Shown here piece by piece: positions 1 through 5,809 of a stretch of 8,749 nt of DNA; within the stretch, counting starts at the first letter, position 1; every line of letters starts with the position of its first letter. The notes beneath the pieces are model-generated. The model was not told the origin of the DNA. It ran no database searches and saw nothing but the letters and a program-made list of their open reading frames with translations. The stretch is taken from the NCBI GenBank assembly GCA_947454285.1, contig CANGJO010000038.1, forward strand, positions 1 through 8,749, in the 5' to 3' direction. The DNA is from Microbacteriaceae bacterium. Lineage in GTDB: Bacteria > Actinomycetota > Actinomycetes > Actinomycetales > Microbacteriaceae. A program made the position numbers and the translations under genes.

Positions 1-1
1 G

Positions 2-2002
2 CGAATCGCAACCGGTCAGAGCTTTGACGACAAGGGTAAATTAACCGCCGACGTAATTTTGTTGGACCAGAAGCAAGCAGACGCGCTCGCCGAAGCCACT
101 CGTTCGGGCATGGCCAATATCGAAGTTGTTTCGGTGGAGTCAAAGCCAAGCACTCGTCGTCCGGCTGCGCCGTTTACAACTTCTACTTTGCAGCAAGAGG
201 CATCACGTAAGTTGCGCATGTCTGCCAAGCAGACCATGGACACCGCGCAGGGTTTGTACCAAGAGGGTCACATTACTTATATGCGTACTGACTCTCCAAC
301 GCTTTCAACGCAGGCCATTAACGCCGCGCGTGAACAGGCTAAAGAAATGTTTGGCGCCGAGATGGTTCCAGATGCACCACGCATCTACCAGGGCAAGTCA
401 AAGAATGCGCAAGAGGCGCACGAGGCTATTCGTCCGGCTGGTGAAAAGTTTGTGCACCCATCGGAGTTGTCTCGCGTACTTAGTGGTCGCGCATACGATC
501 TTTACGATTTGATCTGGAAGCGCACCGTTGCATCGCAGATGATGGACGCAAAGGTTTCAACCACCACCGCAAAGATTCAGGTGAGCCCGCTCGCCGATGG
601 CACCGTTGCTGAATTCACCGCATCGGGAACCGTGGTTACCTTCCGTGGCTTCATGGCAGCTTACGAAGAAAGCACCGATGAGCCTCGTGAAGAAGAGACT
701 GAAGAAAAAGAGTCAAAACTTCCTAACTTGAGTGTTGGTCAAAAGCTCAAGGCAATCGATGTGGTTGCCAAGGATCACCAGACTTCACCGCCACCGCGCT
801 ACACAGAGGCATCGTTGGTTAAGGCGCTTGAAGAAGACGGCATTGGCCGACCTTCTACTTACGCGGCAATCCTGTCAACAATTATCAACAAGGGTTACGT
901 GACCAAGCGTGGCCAGGCGCTAGTGCCGGCCTGGATTGCCTTCACTATTACTCGCTTCCTTGAAGAGAACTTTGGCAACCTGGTTGACTACGCGTTCACC
1001 GCTCAGATGGAAGAAGACCTAGACAAGATTGCTGCCGGCGAGCTTGACCGAAGCACCTGGTTGAAGAAGTTCTACTTTGGTGACGACGGCAAGGTTGCTG
1101 GTTTGAAGCCAACAGTTGAAAACCTTGGCGACAGCGATCCACGCGCAATTAACTCAATTGAGATTAAAGAAGGCGTAACTCTTCGCACCGGTAAGTACGG
1201 TCCATACATTGAAATCTTTGGCGAACCAACTGCCGAGGGTCACGATGAAAACGGTCGTCGCATCGTAAACATTCCTGAGGGACTTGCACCGGATGAACTA
1301 ACACCGGACAAGGCGCAGGAACTTATCGATGCACCAATCATCACCGACCGCGTAATGGGTGTTGACCCAGCAACCGGCTTTGACATTTTGTTCAAGGATG
1401 GTCGCTACGGTCCTTACGTGATGCTTGATGACGAGCACGCACCAAAGCCAAAGACTGCATCGCTATTTAAGAGCATGAGCCCAGAGACATTCACTCTTGA
1501 AGAAGCAATCAAGTTGCTTTCGTTGCCACGCATCATTGGTAAAGATCCAGAAACTGAGATCGACATCACTGCGCAAAACGGAAAGTTTGGCCCATACATG
1601 TTGAAGGGCAAGGAATCGCGTTCGCTGCAAACAGAAGATCAAATTTTTGATCTTGATCTTGCCGGTGCGCTTGAGATTTTTGCTCAGCCTAAGTACGGAG
1701 GTCGTCGTACCGCGGCAACTCCGCTGAAGGAATTCGGCGAGGATCCAGCATCGGGGTTGGCAGTTGTTGCTAAGTCTGGTCAGTTTGGTCTTTACGTGAC
1801 CGACGGCGCGGTTAATGCAACTGTGCCTAAGGACGAGAACCTTGAAGAGATGACGCCAGATACCGCGTTTGAGCTTTTGGCAATCCGTCGCGAGAAGCTT
1901 GGTCTTGAACCGGGCGAGGCACCGGCCAAGGCGGGTAAGCCAAAGAAGAAGATTGCGAGCACCACCAAGGTTGTTAAAGCCGGAACCAGAAAGAAAAAAT
2001 AA
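2..2002 (+). CDS. topA: DNA topoisomerase I, 5'-truncated by window edge
   Basis: Type IA topoisomerase, which relaxes negative supercoils by cutting one strand through a 5'-phosphotyrosine. The frame is open from base 2, so the TTG at 59 is internal; 666 residues are visible, and the N-terminal Toprim domain and some 250-300 residues lie outside the window. The catalytic tyrosine is the Y of ITYMRTDS (codon 278-280). Other family signatures are HEAIRP (about 419-436) and GIGRPSTYA (about 841-867). The C-terminal part carries four G-x-[YF]-G-x-Y repeats (near 1190, 1400, 1580 and 1778), matching the Toprim_Crpt-type repeats of actinobacterial enzymes, and ends in a lysine-rich tail (about 1922-1999). 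There are no cysteine-pair zinc ribbons like those of E. coli TopA. The stop overlaps the tmk start (TAATG), suggesting translational coupling. Identity is very secure; only the start is unseen. Confidence 0.97.
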   Translation, partial: RIATGQSFDDKGKLTADVILLDQKQADALAEATRSGMANIEVVSVESKPSTRRPAAPFTTSTLQQEASRKLRMSAKQTMDTAQGLYQEGHITYMRTDSPTLSTQAINAAREQAKEMFGAEMVPDAPRIYQGKSKNAQEAHEAIRPAGEKFVHPSELSRVLSGRAYDLYDLIWKRTVASQMMDAKVSTTTAKIQVSPLADGTVAEFTASGTVVTFRGFMAAYEESTDEPREEETEEKESKLPNLSVGQKLKAIDVVAKDHQTSPPPRYTEASLVKALEEDGIGRPSTYAAILSTIINKGYVTKRGQALVPAWIAFTITRFLEENFGNLVDYAFTAQMEEDLDKIAAGELDRSTWLKKFYFGDDGKVAGLKPTVENLGDSDPRAINSIEIKEGVTLRTGKYGPYIEIFGEPTAEGHDENGRRIVNIPEGLAPDELTPDKAQELIDAPIITDRVMGVDPATGFDILFKDGRYGPYVMLDDEHAPKPKTASLFKSMSPETFTLEEAIKLLSLPRIIGKDPETEIDITAQNGKFGPYMLKGKESRSLQTEDQIFDLDLAGALEIFAQPKYGGRRTAATPLKEFGEDPASGLAVVAKSGQFGLYVTDGAVNATVPKDENLEEMTPDTAFELLAIRREKLGLEPGEAPAKAGKPKKKIASTTKVVKAGTRKKK

Positions 2003-2628
2003 TGTCTGGTTTGTTCATCTCGTTTGAAGGAATTGATGGGGTTGGCAAGTCAACTCAAATTGATTTGCTGATCAAGCACCTTGATGAACTTGGTCGCGCA
2101 CACATTCGCACCCTTGAACCTGGCGGCACCGATCTTGGTGTTGAGATTCGTCACCTGCTACTGCACCGCAAAGGTGAGGTGGCACCGCGTGCCGAGGCAC
2201 TCCTTTACGCGGCTGATCGCGCGCATCACGTGGCCACCAAGGTTCGCCCAGCTCTACACGCTGGTACCGATGTGATCATCGATCGCTACCTGGATTCATC
2301 GGTTGCTTATCAGGGTGCTGGTCGCGAGCTTGATGCCACCCAGATTCGTGACTTGTCACTGTTTGCCGTGCAGGGGCTGTTGCCGCACTTGACGATCCTG
2401 TTAGACCTTGAGGCCTCGGCCGCGCTGGCCCGCCGAAGCAAGACCGGCGAAGAACCAGATCGCTTAGAGCGCGAAAAGACCGAATTCTTTGAGGCCGTTC
2501 GCCAGGGCTACCTTGCTTTGGCGGCTGCCGAACCAAACCGATTCTTCATAGTTGACGCTCGCCAGAGCGTTGACGAGATGGCGGCCTTGATTCGCGCCCG
2601 CGTTGATGCGTTGATCGCCCAGCAGTAA
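2002..2628 (+). CDS. tmk: Thymidylate kinase (dTMP kinase)
   Basis: Phosphorylates dTMP to dTDP with ATP in the cytoplasm, the last specific step of dTTP synthesis. The 208 residues are the normal family length. The P-loop is G10-x4-G15-K16-S17-T18 inside EGIDGVGKST. The dTMP-binding region follows, with LEPGGT (38-43) and DRYLDSSVAYQG (94-105, the DRY/DRH motif). A LID segment around 143-156 carries several arginines (RRSKTGEEPDRLE). A P-loop without arginine combined with a basic LID resembles the bacterial (E. coli-type) class. The ATG shares its first A with the topA stop codon, and the upstream A/G-rich topA tail (AGAAAGAAAAAA) leaves no strong separate Shine-Dalgarno, so coupling to topA translation is likely. 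holB follows after 10 nt. Nothing is missing or broken. Confidence 0.97.
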   Translation: MSGLFISFEGIDGVGKSTQIDLLIKHLDELGRAHIRTLEPGGTDLGVEIRHLLLHRKGEVAPRAEALLYAADRAHHVATKVRPALHAGTDVIIDRYLDSSVAYQGAGRELDATQIRDLSLFAVQGLLPHLTILLDLEASAALARRSKTGEEPDRLEREKTEFFEAVRQGYLALAAAEPNRFFIVDARQSVDEMAALIRARVDALIAQQ

Positions 2629-2638
2629 GAATTAGTTC

Positions 2639-3799
2639 ATGACAAACGCAGTTGCATCGCCGGTATGGGCAGAGTTGCTTGGGCAACCAGAAGCAATTGC
2701 GCAGCTAGAAATCGCAATCCGTGGCAAGGCCGATGGCGTTTATCACGCCTGGTTGATAACCGGCCCGCCGGGATCTGGTCGCTCGAACATGGCGCACGCA
2801 TTTGCAGCCGCCTTGCTATGCGAAAAAGACGGCTGCGGTGAATGTAAGAGTTGCCTGATGGCGGCCGCCGGTTCACACCCCGATATTTCCACCCTGGCCA
2901 CCGAGCGCGTGCAGATCTCAATCGATGAAGTGCGTGAGCTGGTTGCCAGTTCACAATTCGGTGCATCACTCGGCAAGTACCGCATCATGATCATCGAAGA
3001 TGCAGACCGCATGCAAGAGCGCTCATCGAATGTTTTGCTGAAGGCACTAGAAGAACCACCGGCCGGAACTATCTGGTTGCTGTGTGCACCGTCAGAGGCA
3101 GATATGCTGCCAACCATTCGCTCTCGCGTTCGTCGCGTTGGTTTGAAGGTTCCGGCGGTTGAAGAAGTTGCTCGCATTCTGATTGAGCGCGATGGGATCG
3201 ACAGCAAGTTGGCGCACCAGGTTGCCGCCGAGGCACAGAGCCACATCGGCATGGCTCGCAGATTGGCAACCAGCTCAGAGGCGCGCAGTCGTCGTCGCGA
3301 AACTTTGATGGCGGCGTTGGCAATTAGCGGTGTTACCTCTGCAGTAAATACCGCAGAGCGCTGGTTAGACATTGCCAAGAAAGACGCCGAGGCACTTACC
3401 AACGAACGCGACGAAGAAGAAAAAACCGCGATGATGCGTTCGCTGGGTTTGCAGCCTGGCGATGCAATTCCGGCGAATCTAAAGTCTGATCTTCGCGCCC
3501 TTGAAGAAGGTCAAAAGCGTCGTGCCACCAGAAGCGTGCGCGATGGACTAGACCGAATCTTGGTTGACCTGCTTTCGCTTTATCGCGATGTGCTGACTCT
3601 GCAGATTTCGGCGAATGTATCGTTGGTTAATGAAGACCTTCGCGGCGGCATCACTGAAGTCGCCGGTCTAAGCACTGCGGCAGAAACAATTCACAAGCTC
3701 GAGGCAATTGCCGAGGCCCGCATTCGCATTGATTCAAACGTGCGCGACCTAATGGTGTTGGAGTCCCTAGCCGTTCAACTACGCAGAAAGACCAACTAG
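2639..3799 (+). CDS. holB: DNA polymerase III delta' subunit (clamp loader)
   Basis: Subunit of the clamp-loader complex that opens the beta clamp at primed sites. The 386 residues begin with an AAA+ fold. The Walker A position reads GPPGSGRSN (42-50) with R48 where an ATPase has lysine, and the Walker B position reads IIEDADRM (118-125), so this subunit probably does not hydrolyse ATP, as is known for delta'. Four cysteines (C61, C66, C69, C72) form the clamp-loader zinc module. NVLLKALEEPP is the conserved stretch before sensor 1. The usual SRC motif reads S162-R163-V164, so the cysteine is absent. The C-terminal third (from about 210) is the helical collar region and is charged and divergent. 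It could be mistaken for the gamma/tau subunit (dnaX), but the R48 change, the length and the tmk neighbour favour holB. The Shine-Dalgarno is weak and its start lies 10 nt after the tmk stop. Confidence 0.92.
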   Translation: MTNAVASPVWAELLGQPEAIAQLEIAIRGKADGVYHAWLITGPPGSGRSNMAHAFAAALLCEKDGCGECKSCLMAAAGSHPDISTLATERVQISIDEVRELVASSQFGASLGKYRIMIIEDADRMQERSSNVLLKALEEPPAGTIWLLCAPSEADMLPTIRSRVRRVGLKVPAVEEVARILIERDGIDSKLAHQVAAEAQSHIGMARRLATSSEARSRRRETLMAALAISGVTSAVNTAERWLDIAKKDAEALTNERDEEEKTAMMRSLGLQPGDAIPANLKSDLRALEEGQKRRATRSVRDGLDRILVDLLSLYRDVLTLQISANVSLVNEDLRGGITEVAGLSTAAETIHKLEAIAEARIRIDSNVRDLMVLESLAVQLRRKTN

Positions 3800-5338
3800 T
3801 TGTCTCGGCTGAAGGAAGTTGCGGTTGTTGCCCTGGCAGCAACCCTTTTGCTTTCTGCCTGTAGCGCACCGGCAAGCAAGTCGGCAGCCGGCGGACCTCA
3901 GCCAAGTGCCGACGCCCAGGTGCCAATGGAATTAGCGGCTTACTACGAACAGAAAATTGCCTGGACTAGCTGCGGGGGAGAGCACAGTTATTGCGGCACG
4001 GTTGAGGTTCCTGCCGATTGGTCTGCACCGGCCGGTGACAAACTAAAAATCGCACTGGCCTATCACCAGGCAGATTTGGCAAAGCCGCTGGGCTCTGTGA
4101 TTTTCAATCCTGGTGGCCCAGGTGTCTCCGGGGTTAGCTGGATCAAGGATTCAATCGATCAGATCGGCACCGCCGAACTTCGCAAGAATTTCAACATCGT
4201 AGGTTTTGATCCACGCGGTATTGGCCTTAGCGAACCAAGAATTAAATGCTTCAATGCCAAAGACACCGATGAACTGCTCTACGGAGATTCCGGTTACGAA
4301 ATCGCAACTGCGGCAGACATTGCTTACACCACCGCCAAGATGAAAAAGTTTGCCGATACTTGTGCAAAAAATACCGGACCAAATCTTGCCTTCGTTGACA
4401 CGATTTCTGTAGCCAAAGATTTGGATTTAATCCGCGCGGTTTTCGGAAGCCAAAAGATTGATTACCTAGGCTTTAGCTACGGAACTTATATCGGTGCGGT
4501 TTATGCGCAGTTGTTCACCGATCGCGTTGGTCACATGGTGCTGGATGGCGCGGTTGACCCAACTCAGAATGCCGATCAGCAAAATCTGTCTCAGTTGCGT
4601 GGCTTTGATAAGGCGCTCAAAAACTTTCTTGCCGATTGTCTAGATAGTCAGGACTGTCCGTTTCACGGCAGCACCGCGCAGGCACAAGAGCGAATCAAAA
4701 AGTTGCTTTCCGATATCGAGAAGAAGCCTCTCAAGTCTGACTCTGGACGCGAGGTTACTGTTTGGACTGCGCTCACCGGAATCGTGATGCCTCTGTATGG
4801 CAAAGACTGGTGGCCAACCTTGAGTCAGGCATTTGCAGAGGCGCTGCACGGTGACGGTACTACTTTGCTTTCGCTAGCCGACACCTATAATGATCGCAAC
4901 GAAGATGGCACCTACGCAACTAACACACTTGAGGCAAACATTGCGGTGTCTTGTTTGGATTCGCGCGCACCAAGTGACGCCGCATCAATGGCGGCGAGTA
5001 ATCAGCGCATGCTGGCGGCTAGTTCAATCTTTGGCAAGTACTGGCAGGACGGCGCATTGAGTTGTGCCAACTGGCCGTATCCGGCAGTTAGGGAATTGAA
5101 AGATTTCTCGGCCAAGGGTTCAACACCGATATTGGTCGTTGGTACTACCGGTGATCCGGCAACGCCATACGAGCAAGCAGTTGCGCTGGCTAATCGGGTT
5201 TTGACTAATGCCAGGTTGATCACATTCAACGGCGAAGGTCACACTGCCTATAGCCAGCAAAACTCATGTGTTAACAAAGCGGTAGATGCGTACTTCATTG
5301 AAAATGTGGTGCCAACCGAAGACCCCAACTGCGGCTAA
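3800..5338 (+). CDS. Secreted alpha/beta hydrolase lipoprotein, TAP-like (S33 peptidase type)
   Basis: Predicted surface-anchored serine hydrolase of the tripeptidyl-aminopeptidase-like family (mycobacterial Hip1/Streptomyces Tap relatives), which trims N-terminal peptides or ester substrates outside the membrane. The 512 residues start with a short lipoprotein signal peptide: R3/K5, a hydrophobic stretch 7-18, and a lipobox LSAC with C21 as the lipidated cysteine. The oxyanion motif GGPG is at 105-108, followed by VSG. The nucleophile is S226 in GFSYG, and D452 (TTGDPATP) and H481 (GEGHTAY) complete the triad in the C-terminal TAP-like domain. Several extracellular cysteines could form disulfides. 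The TTG start is adopted because the holB stop immediately precedes it in the same frame and starting there gives a full signal peptide; the Shine-Dalgarno (AGAAAGA) is poor. Substrate is unknown, and esterase or proline iminopeptidase activity cannot be excluded. Confidence 0.88.
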   Translation: MSRLKEVAVVALAATLLLSACSAPASKSAAGGPQPSADAQVPMELAAYYEQKIAWTSCGGEHSYCGTVEVPADWSAPAGDKLKIALAYHQADLAKPLGSVIFNPGGPGVSGVSWIKDSIDQIGTAELRKNFNIVGFDPRGIGLSEPRIKCFNAKDTDELLYGDSGYEIATAADIAYTTAKMKKFADTCAKNTGPNLAFVDTISVAKDLDLIRAVFGSQKIDYLGFSYGTYIGAVYAQLFTDRVGHMVLDGAVDPTQNADQQNLSQLRGFDKALKNFLADCLDSQDCPFHGSTAQAQERIKKLLSDIEKKPLKSDSGREVTVWTALTGIVMPLYGKDWWPTLSQAFAEALHGDGTTLLSLADTYNDRNEDGTYATNTLEANIAVSCLDSRAPSDAASMAASNQRMLAASSIFGKYWQDGALSCANWPYPAVRELKDFSAKGSTPILVVGTTGDPATPYEQAVALANRVLTNARLITFNGEGHTAYSQQNSCVNKAVDAYFIENVVPTEDPNCG

Positions 5339-5373
5339 ATAAATTTGCAATAACGAAATGGTTACATCGGGAA

Positions 5374-5392
5374 TTTTCCTAATTAGAGAAAA
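5374..5392. promoter_or_regulatory. Near-palindrome, possible operator before symporter operon
   Basis: TTTTC, then the perfect 8-bp palindrome CTAATTAG, one unpaired A, then GAAAA: a 19-nt inverted repeat with a single-base asymmetry. It lies directly upstream of the best -10 candidate (5403-5408) and covers where the -35 would fall, a usual place for a repressor or activator site. An overlapping smaller repeat, GGAATTTTCC (5370-5379), is also present. No regulator is encoded nearby and I do not recognise the motif as the site of a known family. It could instead be chance AT-rich sequence. Confidence 0.35.
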
Positions 5393-5402
5393 GTTCTATG
5401 GC

Positions 5403-5408
5403 TAGGCT
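5403..5408 (+). promoter_or_regulatory. Possible -10 box (TAGGCT)
   Basis: TAGGCT matches the TANNNT pattern of actinobacterial housekeeping-sigma -10 elements and sits 75 nt before the DUF485 start. The hexamer 17 nt upstream (TAATTA, 5380-5385) is a poor -35, so the promoter would need an activator or be weak. A start site about 7 nt downstream would put the first base near 5415. This is a weak call based on one hexamer. Confidence 0.35.
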
Positions 5409-5471
5409 CGGGAACAAGAGCGCGCAAGCGCCCCGAACCTGGCAATGATGCCAGCGTTCTGAAACTAGAAC
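5408..5471 (+). other. Cluster of three hairpins in the leader of the symporter operon
   Basis: Three inverted repeats stand in a row. Hairpin 1 has an inner GCGC/GCGC stem (5420-5423 with 5428-5431) closed by a GCAA tetraloop of the GNRA type; its 3' arm continues into CCCGA (5432-5436), which can pair with TCGGG (5408-5412), leaving a 7-nt bulge AACAAGA. Hairpin 2 is a perfect 6-bp stem CTGGCA/TGCCAG with loop ATGA (5439-5454). Hairpin 3 is GTTCT/AGAAC with a 6-nt loop (5456-5471), ending 3 nt before the Shine-Dalgarno. CGAAC at 5434-5438 is also complementary to GTTCG at 5478-5482, beside the start codon. If transcription begins near 5415, the outer arm of hairpin 1 would not be in the RNA. 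I recognise no known riboswitch class; function is unknown. Confidence 0.4.
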
Positions 5472-5474
5472 ATT

Positions 5475-5478
5475 GGAG
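5475..5478 (+). promoter_or_regulatory. Ribosome binding site with tight spacing, DUF485 gene
   Basis: GGAG is separated from the ATG at 5483 by only 4 nt (TTCG), shorter than the usual 5-9. It is the only purine-rich site nearby and supports this start. Its position right after hairpin 3 means leader folding could affect access to it. Confidence 0.6.
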
Positions 5479-5482
5479 TTCG

Positions 5483-5809
5483 ATGAGTTCGAAGAACGAA
5501 AAGGTTTGGTCTGATACACAGGCCAGTCCTGAATTCCAAGATTTGCGAAAGAAGTTTAGGGGCTTTGCTTTTCCTCTAACCGTTGCATTCTTGGTTTGGT
5601 ATTTCCTTTATGTCATCCTCACCGCATTCGCGCGTGAATGGATCAGCACTCCGGTTATAGGCAACATCAACATTGCCTTCGTGCTTGGACTGCTTCAGTT
5701 CGCATCAACATTTATCATCATGTGGCTTTACGAGCGCCACTCATCTCACTCGCTTGACGGTCCTTCGGATGCGCTGCGCGACAAGGTAGATAAGGAGCTG
5801 GCCAAGTGA
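5483..5809 (+). CDS. DUF485 inner-membrane protein (YjcH-like symporter partner)
   Basis: Small membrane protein of 108 residues, the usual size for DUF485. It has a soluble N-terminus (1-25) containing SPEFQDLRKKFR, two hydrophobic helices at about 28-49 (FAFPLTVAFLVWYFLYVILTAF) and 59-83, and a charged C-terminal tail rich in D/K/E. In E. coli the equivalent gene yjcH lies directly upstream of the acetate permease gene actP, and the pairing is widespread. Here the stop overlaps the symporter start by 4 nt (GTGA). It is therefore probably an accessory or modulatory subunit of that transporter, though its biochemical role is not established. It is the first gene of the operon after the structured leader. 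Family assignment rests on the sequence pattern plus context. Confidence 0.88.
   Translation: MSSKNEKVWSDTQASPEFQDLRKKFRGFAFPLTVAFLVWYFLYVILTAFAREWISTPVIGNINIAFVLGLLQFASTFIIMWLYERHSSHSLDGPSDALRDKVDKELAK

Noticed and set aside
59..2002. TTG at 59 as the true start of topA
   Set aside because: The frame is open upstream to base 2, and the upstream residues continue recognisable TopA sequence, so this TTG is an internal leucine codon.
2743..3402. Long minus-strand open frame (219 codons) opposite holB
   Set aside because: It lies wholly antisense to a well-identified gene, has a serine/arginine-rich composition typical of reverse-complement reading, and shows no motif or good ribosome site.
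5339..5402. Intrinsic terminator for the topA-hydrolase gene train
   Set aside because: No GC-rich hairpin followed by a T run is present after 5338. The only inverted repeat (5374-5392) is AT-rich and lacks a T tail, so transcription may continue or end by another route.
5339..5482. Possible tRNA or small RNA gene in the gap before the DUF485 gene
   Set aside because: I looked for a cloverleaf, a T-loop GTTC-A-A pattern in the right place and a CCA-type acceptor stem, and did not find them; the hairpins fit a leader better than a tRNA.
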